Part shown: one piece after another, positions 1 through 7,949 of the stretch
How positions within the stretch are numbered: the stretch's first letter is position 1
How the letters are laid out: every line of letters starts with the position of its first letter
Assembly (NCBI RefSeq): GCF_000502875.1
Contig: NZ_AYWX01000009.1
Span: 277,966-312,556 of the forward strand
Length of the DNA stretch: 34,591 nucleotides
Source: Mesorhizobium sp. L2C084A000
GTDB lineage: Bacteria; Pseudomonadota; Alphaproteobacteria; Rhizobiales; Rhizobiaceae
Reading direction: 5' to 3'
The notes under the pieces: generated by a model
Seen by the model: only the letters and a program-made list of their open reading frames with translations
Database searches by the model: none
Told to the model about the DNA's origin: nothing
Made by a program: the position numbers and the translations under genes

Positions 1-809
1 TCCTGATCGATCTTGCCGCCATCCTCGAGGATGGCGATCTGCCTGCGCGCCTCGTAGTCGATGGCCTGGCCGATGAAGCGGATCGAGTTGACGTTCTTGA
101 TCTCGCACCGCGTGCCGAACTCGCCGCCCGGCTTGCGCACCGAAACGTTGACGTCGGCGCGCATCGAACCTTCGTCCATGTTGCCGTCGCAGGTGCCGAG
201 ATAGCGTACAATGGTGCGCAACTTGGTGACATAAGCCTTGGCTTCGTCGGCCGAGCGCATGTCCGGCTTGGAGACGATCTCCATCAGCGCCACGCCGGAG
301 CGGTTGAGATCGACATAGGACATGGTCGCATGCTGGTCGTGCATCGACTTGCCGGCATCCTGCTCCAGATGCAGCCGCTCGATGCCGACCTCGATGTCCT
401 CGAATTCGCCCTGGCGGTCCGGGCCCACCGAAACGATGACCGTGCCCTCGCCGACGATCGGCTGCTTGAACTGTGAAATCTGGTAGCCCTGCGGCAGGTC
501 GGGATAAAAGTAGTTCTTCCGATCGAAGACCGACTTGTGGTTGATCTGCGCCTTCAGCCCCAGGCCGGTACGGATCGCCTGCTTGACGCATTCCTCGTTA
601 ATGACCGGCAGCATGCCCGGCATCGCCGCATCGACCAGGCTGACATTGGCGTTAGGCGGCGCGCCGAAGGCCGTCGAGGCGCCCGAAAACAGCTTTGCTT
701 CCGAAGTGACCTGCGCATGGACCTCGAGGCCGATGATGATCTCCCAGTCGCCGGTTGCGCCGGGGATCAGGCGTTTTGCGTCAGGAGTACGGGTGTCGAT
801 AAGGGACAT
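1..809 (-). CDS. gatB: Aspartyl/glutamyl-tRNA(Asn/Gln) amidotransferase subunit B, N-terminal part
   Basis: GatB works in the GatCAB complex, which converts misacylated Glu-tRNA(Gln) and Asp-tRNA(Asn) to the amide forms; it binds the tRNA and carries the kinase step. Reading leftward from ATG at 809, the translation begins [17 protein letters not shown] and continues with the family block [10 protein letters not shown], then [20 protein letters not shown], then [16 protein letters not shown] and [12 protein letters not shown]. These are textbook GatB catalytic-domain motifs. About 269 codons are visible; the family is near 500 residues, so the C-terminal half, including the YqeY-like tail, lies beyond the left edge. 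It is transcribed away from the yjhX-like gene. Identification is secure; only the 3' end is missing. Confidence 0.97.
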   Translation of the reverse strand, partial: MSLIDTRTPDAKRLIPGATGDWEIIIGLEVHAQVTSEAKLFSGASTAFGAPPNANVSLVDAAMPGMLPVINEECVKQAIRTGLGLKAQINHKSVFDRKNYFYPDLPQGYQISQFKQPIVGEGTVIVSVGPDRQGEFEDIEVGIERLHLEQDAGKSMHDQHATMSYVDLNRSGVALMEIVSKPDMRSADEAKAYVTKLRTIVRYLGTCDGNMDEGSMRADVNVSVRKPGGEFGTRCEIKNVNSIRFIGQAIDYEARRQIAILEDGGKIDQ

Positions 810-944
810 GGCGGCCTGCGAACTGGAATGATGGGAAGCTGCATTAATGCACATTCTGATTTGCAACTTCGCTAGTGCAAACCGCCAAAAGAGACAAGCG
901 CAAAGCCACGGACTGGCCTTTTCAGCCGCGTTCGCCTATAGGAC

Positions 945-1073
945 GCTCATTCCAATGGAGAGTGGATGTCCACTTACGCTCAGTCCCGGTAAGGCCCTGA
1001 CCTCCTGGCGAGGCAGGGCAGAAAACCGAAACCCCGTGCCGCGAAGCTTCGCGGCGGCGGCATTTTTTGTTTT
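945..1073 (+). promoter_or_regulatory. Structured leader with terminator-like hairpin upstream of the yjhX-like gene
   Basis: Two structures lie before the YjhX-family start at 1090. The first, near 993-1019, pairs GCCCTG with CAGGGC around an inner CCTC/GAGG stem. The second pairs TGCCGC (1037-1042) with GCGGCA (1057-1062) around a loop holding the palindrome CGAAGCTTCG, and runs straight into TTTTTTGTTTT (1063-1073), the signature of an intrinsic terminator on the plus strand. A CTATAG box at 938-943 could be the -10 element. The layout suits either an attenuated leader or a short independent RNA ending at about 1073. Both readings are inference; the hairpin and the T-run are directly visible. 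Confidence 0.5.
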
Positions 1074-1089
1074 CCCGGAAAACTCTCAC

Positions 1090-1347
1090 ATGGACATTTC
1101 GCGCATAGAACAGAGCATCCTGCACCTGCTCGCGCAGGGTGGACGCATTGAAATCGAAAAGAACGAGAAAAAGCGGATCGCCTCCGTCAAATGCCTGACC
1201 CGCGACGGCTGGCATTATCCGGGCGTCGATCTCGATATGTTTCGAAAACTGAAGCGTAAGAAGGCGGTTTCTTCGTCGGGAGGCGGCCCTTACCGCATCA
1301 CCCGGCGCGGGCTCGCGCTCGTCCGCTCCGAACTCGACAACAGGTAA
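1090..1347 (+). CDS. YjhX family (UPF0386) putative toxin
   Basis: The 85-residue product begins MDISRIEQSILHLLAQGG and ends PYRITRRGLALVRSELDNR. Length, start and end closely parallel E. coli YjhX (85 aa, ending ...RAQLDNR), with the conserved GGRI, FRKLKRKK and PYRI blocks. E. coli YjhX is described as a topoisomerase I-inhibiting toxin paired with YjhQ, an acetyltransferase-like antitoxin. No YjhQ-like gene is adjacent here, so toxicity should not be assumed. The start at 1090 is chosen because it matches the family length and follows CCCGGAAAA by a normal distance; the frame is open further upstream (to 847) but that stretch looks like leader. Stop TAA at 1345-1347. Confidence 0.85.
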   Translation: MDISRIEQSILHLLAQGGRIEIEKNEKKRIASVKCLTRDGWHYPGVDLDMFRKLKRKKAVSSSGGGPYRITRRGLALVRSELDNR

Positions 1348-1356
1348 ACCACGGCT

Positions 1357-1382
1357 CCGCCGGTCGGTTCTCCGGCCGGCGG
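1357..1382. terminator. Hairpin between convergent genes
   Basis: CCGCCGGTCGG (1357-1367) pairs with CCGGCCGGCGG (1372-1382) over a TTCT loop, eleven pairs with one T-G wobble. It sits in the 48-base gap between the ends of the yjhX-like gene (plus) and the CBS gene (minus), so it may end both transcripts. There is no clear T-run on either side, which lowers confidence in an intrinsic terminator. Confidence 0.5.
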
Positions 1383-1395
1383 TTCGCCTCGCCGC

Positions 1396-1827
1396 TCAGG
1401 CGGTGGCGATATAGGCCCTGATCTCGTCGGCCTCGCGCTCGACATCCTCGATGCGGCGCTTGACCACATCGCCGATGGACACGATGCCATCGAGCATGCC
1501 GTCCTTCTCCACCGGCAGATGGCGGAAGCGGCCTCGGGTCATGATCTCCATCACCTCGTTGACGGTGTGATTCTCGTTGCAGATCTTCACCTTCGGCGTC
1601 ATTGCCGAGCGCACGGCGATATCCAGCGCGGCTCCACCTTCGCGGGCGACAACCCGGACGATGTCGCGCTCTGACAGGATGCCGACGATCTTGCGATCGC
1701 CATTGGTGATGACCAGCGCACCGATCTTGTGCTCTGCCAGGATGCGGATGGCTTCGCTAAGCTTTTCGTTCGGCCCGAGCGTCAACACGTCATGGCCTTT
1801 TCTCTCGAGAATTGCCTTCACCGTCAT
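1396..1827 (-). CDS. CBS-domain pair protein
   Basis: This is a 143-residue protein made of two CBS domains (roughly residues 8-62 and 72-130) and little else. CBS pairs form a Bateman module that binds adenosyl ligands such as AMP, ATP, SAM or NADH and usually senses energy or redox state. Visible signatures are KIGALVITNGDRKIVGILSERDIVR in domain 1 (VVAREG follows) and RFRHLPVEKDGMLDGIVSIGD in domain 2, each with the G-hydrophobic-(S)xxD ending typical of the fold. Stand-alone CBS proteins of this size are common in rhizobia, and the regulated partner is unknown. The rhomboid gene upstream runs the same way 87 bases away. The start ATG at 1827 follows a purine-rich GAGGAGGAC. Confidence 0.9.
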   Translation of the reverse strand: MTVKAILERKGHDVLTLGPNEKLSEAIRILAEHKIGALVITNGDRKIVGILSERDIVRVVAREGGAALDIAVRSAMTPKVKICNENHTVNEVMEIMTRGRFRHLPVEKDGMLDGIVSIGDVVKRRIEDVEREADEIRAYIATA

Positions 1828-1914
1828 GGCGTCCTCCTCTGCTTTGCCTGCCGGTTCCTGCCCTGACCGGCCTTCACGTAAGAGTGAACATCGTGCGCCG
1901 TGATCGGTTGCATT

Positions 1915-2679
1915 TCAAGTGCGGTGGTCGGTCGTCTCCCATTCAGGCGCCTGCCATCGCCTGTCGAACCAACGCAAGCCGAAGAAGCCCGCGAAAAAGC
2001 CGCCAATATGGGCCTCCCAGGCGATCTGACCATCTACCCCTGGGGCAAACCCGAGCAGGCCGGTGGCGAGATTGATGACCATCCACATGGCGAGGAAGAT
2101 CACGACACCGCGCAAGCGCAATACGAATGCGATCGGCAGCACAGGGCCGGCGAAGGCGGCCTTGCCGGCCGAACGGTCGGTGCGGAAGCCGAAACGCGCC
2201 GCAGCCCCCATCATGCCTGATATCGCACCGGAAGCCCCGACCAGCGGCGCCTCACCATAAGGATGGATCGCCCAGAAAAGCGCGACCGAAGCCAACCCGG
2301 TTGCGGCAAAAAACAGCGCGAACCACAGCGTTCCCAGGCGGTTTGCCAATGGTGAACCAAACGCGGCGAGCCACACCATGTTGATGGCGATATGAGCAAA
2401 GCCGCCATGCATGAAGGCATAGGTGAAGGGCCGCGAAAACAGGAACCAGTCGAAGCCGTATTGCCCGGTGTAGAGAACGGGGATGAAGGCCCCGTCATAC
2501 AGCAATGTCATCTGCTGGGATTCGCTCAACACATATTGCTGCAACAGGTAGACGACGACGCAGATGCCGATCACCGCCAACACGACGGGTGGCAGGTTGA
2601 ACACCGGCTCGCGCCGTCGTCGCGGCGCGTCGTCCATCTGTTCCGTGTCCGAAGGGTTTACCGGTTCGTTCATGCGCAT
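1915..2679 (-). CDS. Rhomboid family intramembrane serine protease
   Basis: Rhomboids cleave transmembrane segments within the lipid bilayer of the inner membrane. From the start at 2679 the protein is 254 residues with about six hydrophobic segments. The catalytic serine lies in GASGAISG (S150) and the catalytic histidine in EAHIGGFFAG (H224); HGGFAHIAINMVW supplies the His and Asn of the oxyanion region (about H96, N100). The cytosolic N-terminus is short, acidic then basic (APRRRRE). An upstream TTG at 2748 would add 23 residues; I prefer ATG 2679 (or 2673) because the extension has no membrane or domain character, but no strong ribosome site decides it. Substrates cannot be inferred. Confidence 0.9.
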   Translation of the reverse strand: MRMNEPVNPSDTEQMDDAPRRRREPVFNLPPVVLAVIGICVVVYLLQQYVLSESQQMTLLYDGAFIPVLYTGQYGFDWFLFSRPFTYAFMHGGFAHIAINMVWLAAFGSPLANRLGTLWFALFFAATGLASVALFWAIHPYGEAPLVGASGAISGMMGAAARFGFRTDRSAGKAAFAGPVLPIAFVLRLRGVVIFLAMWMVINLATGLLGFAPGVDGQIAWEAHIGGFFAGFFGLRWFDRRWQAPEWETTDHRT

Positions 2680-2902
2680 CTGGTCCAGGAATTCCTGCGC
2701 GTCCTTTAGAGCAAGGATGTCCGGGTTGGAACAATTCTGTTTTCTCAACAGCGAACGCCCGGCACCGCATCGTCTTCATTTGCTACGAAACCGAAAGGAA
2801 GCGAAGTGGAAATGCTCCGGGATTTGAAAAACTCGCAATGAGCGTTCTCGGAAGCGATGGGCCTCCCCCCTAGAATGCGGCCAATTTCAAAGGGGTCTCC
2901 AC

Positions 2903-3943
2903 ATGATCAAGCATATTCTTTCGCTGGCGGCAGCCGCCGGCATAGCCGGTCTCGCCACCGCGGCTTCGGCGCAGGGCATATCCGGCGCGCCGGCACCCTT
3001 CGATAAGGGCGGCGTCAAGATCGCCGTCGTCAGCTTCCTCGGCTCCGGTGACTGGCTCCAGGCATTCGAGGCCGGCGTGAAGCGCCAGGCCGATGCGCTC
3101 GGCATCGAGGCCAACATCTCGCAGGCGCGCAACGACATCAACACCGAGCGGCAGTTGATCCAGCAGGCGATCAATCTCGGCGTGCAAGGCATCATCATCA
3201 ACAACGGCCAGCCAGAAGCCATCAAGGACGTCGCACAGGCAGCGCTTGACGCCGGCATTCCAGTGGTGGCCTACGACACCAACCTCGACAACCCCAAGAT
3301 CCCGCAGGTCGAGCAGTCCGATGCCGACATGGCGCGCCTCGTGCTCGACCAGGCGGTCAAGGACCAGGGCGAGAAATTCGACGGCGGCGTCCTCTATGTC
3401 GCCGGCTTCGCACCGCTCGACCGCCGTTATGCGGTGTGGAAGGATTTCGGCAAGAAGTACCCAGGCATCAAGGAAGTCGCCACCTGGGGCGTGGTCAACG
3501 ACACCGTTGCCGCTTCGGTCGCCGACCAGACCAAGGCTGTGCTCACCGCCAACCCGACGCTTTCGGTCGTCTTCGCCCCATGGGACGAGTTCGCCCGTGG
3601 CGTGAAGCTCGCCATCGACGAGCTTGGCGTGGCAGACAAGGTGAAGATCTACGGTGTCGATATCTCGACCTCGGACATCCAGGCCATCCTCGAACCGAAT
3701 AGCCCGTGGGTGGCGACGGCGGCAACCAACCCGGCCGTCGTCGGCGAGGCTTCGGTGCGCGCGCTGGCCCAGCTGATCGCCGGACAGAATCCCGGCCATT
3801 CGGTGCTGATCCAGCCGACGCTCGTCACCAGAAAGGACCTCGTCGACAACAACATCAAGACGATCGAGGACCTGCAGGCGAAATTCCCGGCCTTCAAGGA
3901 CAGCGATGCCGCAAAGGCACCGTGGATCCCGGCGACGAATTGA
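2903..3943 (+). CDS. Sugar ABC transporter periplasmic substrate-binding protein (RbsB-like)
   Basis: This is the extracytoplasmic ligand-capture component of a CUT2-type (ribose/xylose/inositol-like) importer. The 346-residue product starts with a clear Sec signal peptide, MIKHILSLAAAAGIAGLATA, with cleavage likely after ASA at residue 23. The mature part fits the Peripla_BP_4 fold: KIAVVSFLGSGDWLQAFEAGVKRQA, then GVQGIIINNGQPEAI, PVVAYDTNLDNP, VVFAPWDEFARG and VKIYGVDIST. An AAAGGGG site precedes the ATG by about eight bases. It heads an operon with an LVIVD protein, a double ATPase and a permease, and is followed by a strong hairpin. The sugar cannot be named from sequence; aromatic residues (W51, W229) may stack on it. 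Confidence 0.92.
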   Translation: MIKHILSLAAAAGIAGLATAASAQGISGAPAPFDKGGVKIAVVSFLGSGDWLQAFEAGVKRQADALGIEANISQARNDINTERQLIQQAINLGVQGIIINNGQPEAIKDVAQAALDAGIPVVAYDTNLDNPKIPQVEQSDADMARLVLDQAVKDQGEKFDGGVLYVAGFAPLDRRYAVWKDFGKKYPGIKEVATWGVVNDTVAASVADQTKAVLTANPTLSVVFAPWDEFARGVKLAIDELGVADKVKIYGVDISTSDIQAILEPNSPWVATAATNPAVVGEASVRALAQLIAGQNPGHSVLIQPTLVTRKDLVDNNIKTIEDLQAKFPAFKDSDAAKAPWIPATN

Positions 3944-3976
3944 GCTTCAGCGCCTTCACAAAATCAGCGATCCAAA

Positions 3977-4008
3977 CAATCATCCCCCGGCCTGCTGGGG
4001 GATGATTG
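3977..4008 (+). promoter_or_regulatory. Intra-operon hairpin after the binding-protein gene
   Basis: CAATCATCCCCC (3977-3988) pairs perfectly with GGGGGATGATTG (3997-4008), a 12-base stem over an eight-base loop. It begins 33 bases after the binding-protein stop and lacks a T-run on either strand. In other ABC operons such a structure protects the upstream message or partly ends transcription, so that the binding protein is made in excess over membrane parts. That role is inferred here. Confidence 0.6.
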
Positions 4009-4077
4009 CGCCTGCCTCCGCCACACCACCCGCTGCGACAGGCAAAGTACGCCGGACCGACCTTTTGAAAGACAATT

Positions 4078-5334
4078 ATGGTTTCTGTCCCCACCCCCGA
4101 CTATTCCAGGAACATGCGCCTGATCGGTCATTCCGACCAAGGCGGGCGGCCGGACGGATTGCAGGTGATGGTGCATCGCGGCTTCGCCTATGTCGCGCAT
4201 CCCTGGTCACAAGGCTTTTCCATCATCGATGTACGGGATCCCAAGAATCCGGGCGGGACGGTGTTCGTGCCCGCGCTGCCGAATACCTGGACCATCCATC
4301 TGCAGACGCATGAGGATCTGCTGTTGGTCGTCCATGCACGCGATCTGTTCGCCGACGCCGCTTTCGCGTTCGACGAGAAGGTCTACTACACCCAGTCGAT
4401 CGGCGAGACGATCGGCACCGCGTCTGGTTCGGGCGCGGCGCGGACCTGGTCGGCCGGCATGGCCGTCTATGACATCTCGAAGCCGACGCAGCCTCGCCAG
4501 ATCGGCTTCTTCCCGGTCGACGGCATCGGCATCCACCGCATCTGGTACGTCGGCGGGCGCTACGCCTACGTATCGGCGCTTCTCGACGGCTACAGCGACT
4601 ACATCCTGCTGACGGTCGACCTTCAGGACCCGGCACGGCCAGTCGAGGCCGGTCGCTGGTGGATTCCAGGAATGCATCTTGCCGGCGGCGAGACACCCGG
4701 CTGGCCCGACGGCCGCCGCTATGCGTTGCATCATGCGGTCGTCGAGGGTGATACCGCCTATGCCTGCTGGCGCGACGGCGGGTTGACCGTCCTCGATGTC
4801 GCCGACCCTGCCCTGCCGAGGCTGATCAGCCACAGGAACTGGTCGCCGCCCTATGGTGGCGGCACCCATTCGGCGCTGCCGCTGCTCAAACGCGGCTTGC
4901 TCGTTGTCGCCGACGAGGCCGTGCTCGACCATGAGGAGGATGGGCGCAAGCTCACCTGGATCTTCGACATACGCGATCCGGCGAACCCGATTTCGATCTC
5001 GACCCTGCCGACCCCGGACGAGACCGATTACACCGCCAAGGGCGGACATTTCGGTCCGCACAATCTGCACGAGAACCGGCCGGGCAGCTTTGTGTCAGAC
5101 ACCCTGATCTTTGCAACCTACCAGAATGCCGGCGTGCGCGTTTTCGACATCTCCGATCCCTATCGCCCAAAGGAGACCGGGGCGCTGGTGCCGCCGGCTC
5201 CCAGCCGCATGGTCGACAAACGTCCGAATCGGCCGCAAGTGATCCAGTCGACCGACGTATTCGTCGACGCCAACGGCATCGTCTATTCGCCGGATTACAA
5301 TGCCGGACTGGCGATCATGGAATATGGCGGCTGA
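4078..5334 (+). CDS. LVIVD-repeat beta-propeller protein
   Basis: The 418-residue product carries at least six copies of a beta-propeller repeat with the signature D-(I/V)-x-D/K-P-x-x-P: FSIIDVRDPKNPG, MAVYDISKPTQPRQIG, TVDLQDPARPVEAG, LTVLDVADPALPRLIS, WIFDIRDPANPISIS and VRVFDISDPYRPKETG. This is the LVIVD family (PF08309), whose biochemical role is not established. No signal peptide is evident, so it is probably cytoplasmic. Histidines in HHAVVEGDTAY and GGHFGPHNLHENRPG cluster where propeller enzymes often hold a metal or substrate. It sits between the binding protein and the ATPase gene of a sugar importer, 134 and 72 bases from its neighbours, so a role in handling the imported sugar is a reasonable but unproven inference. 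Confidence 0.85.
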   Translation: MVSVPTPDYSRNMRLIGHSDQGGRPDGLQVMVHRGFAYVAHPWSQGFSIIDVRDPKNPGGTVFVPALPNTWTIHLQTHEDLLLVVHARDLFADAAFAFDEKVYYTQSIGETIGTASGSGAARTWSAGMAVYDISKPTQPRQIGFFPVDGIGIHRIWYVGGRYAYVSALLDGYSDYILLTVDLQDPARPVEAGRWWIPGMHLAGGETPGWPDGRRYALHHAVVEGDTAYACWRDGGLTVLDVADPALPRLISHRNWSPPYGGGTHSALPLLKRGLLVVADEAVLDHEEDGRKLTWIFDIRDPANPISISTLPTPDETDYTAKGGHFGPHNLHENRPGSFVSDTLIFATYQNAGVRVFDISDPYRPKETGALVPPAPSRMVDKRPNRPQVIQSTDVFVDANGIVYSPDYNAGLAIMEYGG

Positions 5335-5406
5335 CAATTACGACCGTGCCCCGTTGGCTTGCTTGCCTTTCCCAGTTCCCGCTCAACCTGTAACCGGCTG
5401 AACCAA

Positions 5407-6936
5407 TTGTCCCTCACCGCCGCCCCCATTGCCGTCGCTGTCGCCGGGATCGAAAAATCCTTTGGCCCGACGCGCGCGCTCGCTGGAGCCGATCTTACCG
5501 TGGCAGCCGGGGAGGTCGTGGCGCTGATGGGCGCCAATGGCGCCGGCAAATCGACTCTGGTGAAAATCCTTTCAGGCTCGCATGTACCCGACGCCGGAAC
5601 GATCACCCTGGGCGGCGGGATCGTCGCCCTCGCCTCGCCCAGCGCCGCCAAGGCCGCCGGCATCGCGACCGTCCATCAGGCGACGGATCAGGCGGGGGCT
5701 GCCGGACTGACGGTCGCGGAGAATCTTCTGCTCGATGAACTTTGCCAGCCGGGCGAGCGCTTCTTCGTCTCGGCCCGGTCGATCCGCAGGCGTGCGCGCG
5801 CCATCGCGGCGCTGATCGATCTCGACCTGCCGCTCGACCGCGACTTCATCGACCTGCGGCCGGCGGAGCGGCAATTGATCGCCATCGCCCGCGCCGTCGC
5901 GGCCAAGGCCTCCGTTCTAATCCTCGACGAGCCGACATCCAGCCTCTCGGCCACGGAAGCGGACCGGCTTTTCGCCATCATCCGGCGGCTGCGCGCGGGC
6001 GGCATGGCAATCCTCTACATCTCGCACAGGCTGGGCGACCTTGCCGCCATCGCCGACCGCGCCGTGATCATGCGCGGCGGTCGCATCGTCGGCGCCTTTG
6101 CCAAACCGATCGATTTCCCGGCCGCCGTTGCGGCCATGATCGGGCGGACGCTGGAAGCCGCCACCCATGACGGCAAGATTTCGGCGGCCCCAATCATCGC
6201 CTCCATCAAGGGTGCGCAACTGATTCCCGGTGCGAGGCCTTTCGATCTCGATCTGCGCTCCGGCGAGGTCGTCGCTCTGACCGGCACGCTTGGCTCTGGC
6301 AAGAGCCGGCTGTTGCGCGCGCTTTTTGGTCTGGAAACGCTGGCGCAAGGCAGCTTCGTGCTCGATGGAAAACCGTGGCTTTCCAACGGGCCGGCGCGAT
6401 CGATCGAAAACGGCGTCTTCATGGTCGCCGAGGACCGCTGGGCATCGTCGCTGCTACCGCCCGAGGTTCCCGGCGCCTCGATTGCCGGTACTATCGCCCT
6501 GCCGCATCTGCGGCGCTGGTTTCCGGACGGCCTGCTGCGGGTCGCGCGCGAGCGCAAGGTTGCCGCCGAGGCGATCGCCCGGCTCGGCATCAAGGCGCGC
6601 GGCCCCGATGACACGCTCGACGAGCTTTCCGGCGGCAACCAGCAGAAGGTCGTGCTCGCCCGCTGGCAGGCGGCACCTTGCCGGCTGCTGCTGCTCGACG
6701 AGCCCTTCCAGGGTGTCGACGTCGGGGCGCGTGCCGACCTGATCTCCGCAATCCGCAACAGCCAAAGCGGTTCCGCCACGCTGATCGCGACCAGCGACAC
6801 CGAAGAGGCGCTGGAGGTTGCCGACCGCATCCTCGTCATGCGCGATCACTCCCTTCACGAGGCCGGTGACGGCCATGGCCCGCTGACCGACCAGATCGGC
6901 AAGGTCGAGAGCGAAAAGGCCGGAGAGCATCGATGA
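5407..6936 (+). CDS. Sugar ABC transporter ATP-binding protein, double-domain (RbsA-like)
   Basis: The protein has two fused nucleotide-binding domains that power the importer at the inner membrane. Domain 1 has Walker A GANGAGKST (residues 42-50 from the TTG at 5407), a degenerate signature LRPAERQ in place of LSxGQ, Walker B VLILDEPTSSL and H-loop ISHRL. Domain 2 has Walker A GTLGSGKS with its lysine kept, signature LSGGNQQKVVLARW and Walker B LLLLDEPFQGVD. Domain 2 of RbsA-type proteins often loses the Walker A lysine, so its retention with a degraded domain 1 signature is unusual. There is no ATG near the expected start; TTG 5407 places the first strand normally, while TTG 5359 is also possible. 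The stop overlaps the permease start as ATGA. Confidence 0.93.
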   Translation: MSLTAAPIAVAVAGIEKSFGPTRALAGADLTVAAGEVVALMGANGAGKSTLVKILSGSHVPDAGTITLGGGIVALASPSAAKAAGIATVHQATDQAGAAGLTVAENLLLDELCQPGERFFVSARSIRRRARAIAALIDLDLPLDRDFIDLRPAERQLIAIARAVAAKASVLILDEPTSSLSATEADRLFAIIRRLRAGGMAILYISHRLGDLAAIADRAVIMRGGRIVGAFAKPIDFPAAVAAMIGRTLEAATHDGKISAAPIIASIKGAQLIPGARPFDLDLRSGEVVALTGTLGSGKSRLLRALFGLETLAQGSFVLDGKPWLSNGPARSIENGVFMVAEDRWASSLLPPEVPGASIAGTIALPHLRRWFPDGLLRVARERKVAAEAIARLGIKARGPDDTLDELSGGNQQKVVLARWQAAPCRLLLLDEPFQGVDVGARADLISAIRNSQSGSATLIATSDTEEALEVADRILVMRDHSLHEAGDGHGPLTDQIGKVESEKAGEHR

Positions 6937-7949
6937 CGAACCCGACGACGGTCCAGCAGGCCGCCCCGCGCACATCGCTTTTCCGCGAAACGCGCCGTTA
7001 CGCGCTGTTCGTGCTGCTGGCACTGATGGTGATCGGCTTCTGGTACGCGCAGCCCGCCTTCATCCGCTCGGCCAACCTGTTCTCCATCCTGCAGGCGGTT
7101 TCGGTCGTGGCGATCCTCGGCGTCGGGGTCTCGATCACGATGTCGGCCGACGGCTTCGATCTCTCGGTGGGCAGCATCGCCGCCTCGTCGGTGATGGCGG
7201 CAAGCTATGCCATGGTCGTATGGCAGCTGGATGCGGCCCAGACCATGGGTCTGGTCTTGCTGATGGGCGCCTTCATAGGCCTCCTGAACGGACTGCTGAT
7301 TGTCCGCATCGGCGTCCCCGATCTTCTCGCCACGCTGGCGACAATGTTCCTGCTCGCCGGCCTGCAGCTAATCCCGACCGGCGGCCGCTCCATCACCGCC
7401 GGCATGGTGCTGCCCGACGGCTCGTCCGTTCCCGGTGCTTACGATCCGGCTTTCCTGATCCTCGGCCGGTCACGGCTCTTCGACACCGTACCCCTGTCTG
7501 TCGTGGTCATGGCGGTGGTCGCCATCCTCGCCTGGTTCCTGATGGAGCGTACGCGCTGGGGACGCGTCTTCTATGCGATCGGCGGCAACGAAACGGCCGC
7601 GCATCTATCCGGCGCGCCGACCAAGGCATATCGACTCTGGGCCTATATCCTGTCCGGCACGCTTGCTTCGTTGGGAGGGCTGATCGTCGCTTCGCGTGTC
7701 GGCCGCGGCGACGTCTCGGCCGGCAACTCGCTCCTGCTCGATGCGGTGGCGGCCTCGCTGATCGGCTATGCCGTGCTCGACAAGCGTCGCCCGCATGTGA
7801 TCGGCACGGTGGCCGGCGCAATTTTCGTCGGCGTCCTCCTGAACGGCCTCACCATGCTGAACGCGCCCTACTACACGCAGGACTTCGTCAAGGGTGTCGT
7901 GTTGGTTGGCGCTCTGGCGCTGACCTTCGGCCCGGGGAAGAAGCGATAG
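6933..7949 (+). CDS. Sugar ABC transporter permease (RbsC-like)
   Basis: This 338-residue polytopic inner-membrane protein forms the translocation path of the CUT2-type importer. It shows about eight to ten hydrophobic segments and the BPD_transp_2 hallmarks GVGVSITMSADGFDLSVGSI, GLLNGLLIVRIGVPDLLATLA and RTRWGRVFYAIGGNETAAHLSG, the last being the cytoplasmic loop that meets the ATPase. The ATG at 6933 overlaps the ATPase stop (ATGA), which indicates translational coupling. It is the last gene of the operon; the transporter is complete (binding protein, ATPase, permease). No clear terminator follows at once, and the next 446 bases are gene-free. Confidence 0.94.
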   Translation: MTNPTTVQQAAPRTSLFRETRRYALFVLLALMVIGFWYAQPAFIRSANLFSILQAVSVVAILGVGVSITMSADGFDLSVGSIAASSVMAASYAMVVWQLDAAQTMGLVLLMGAFIGLLNGLLIVRIGVPDLLATLATMFLLAGLQLIPTGGRSITAGMVLPDGSSVPGAYDPAFLILGRSRLFDTVPLSVVVMAVVAILAWFLMERTRWGRVFYAIGGNETAAHLSGAPTKAYRLWAYILSGTLASLGGLIVASRVGRGDVSAGNSLLLDAVAASLIGYAVLDKRRPHVIGTVAGAIFVGVLLNGLTMLNAPYYTQDFVKGVVLVGALALTFGPGKKR

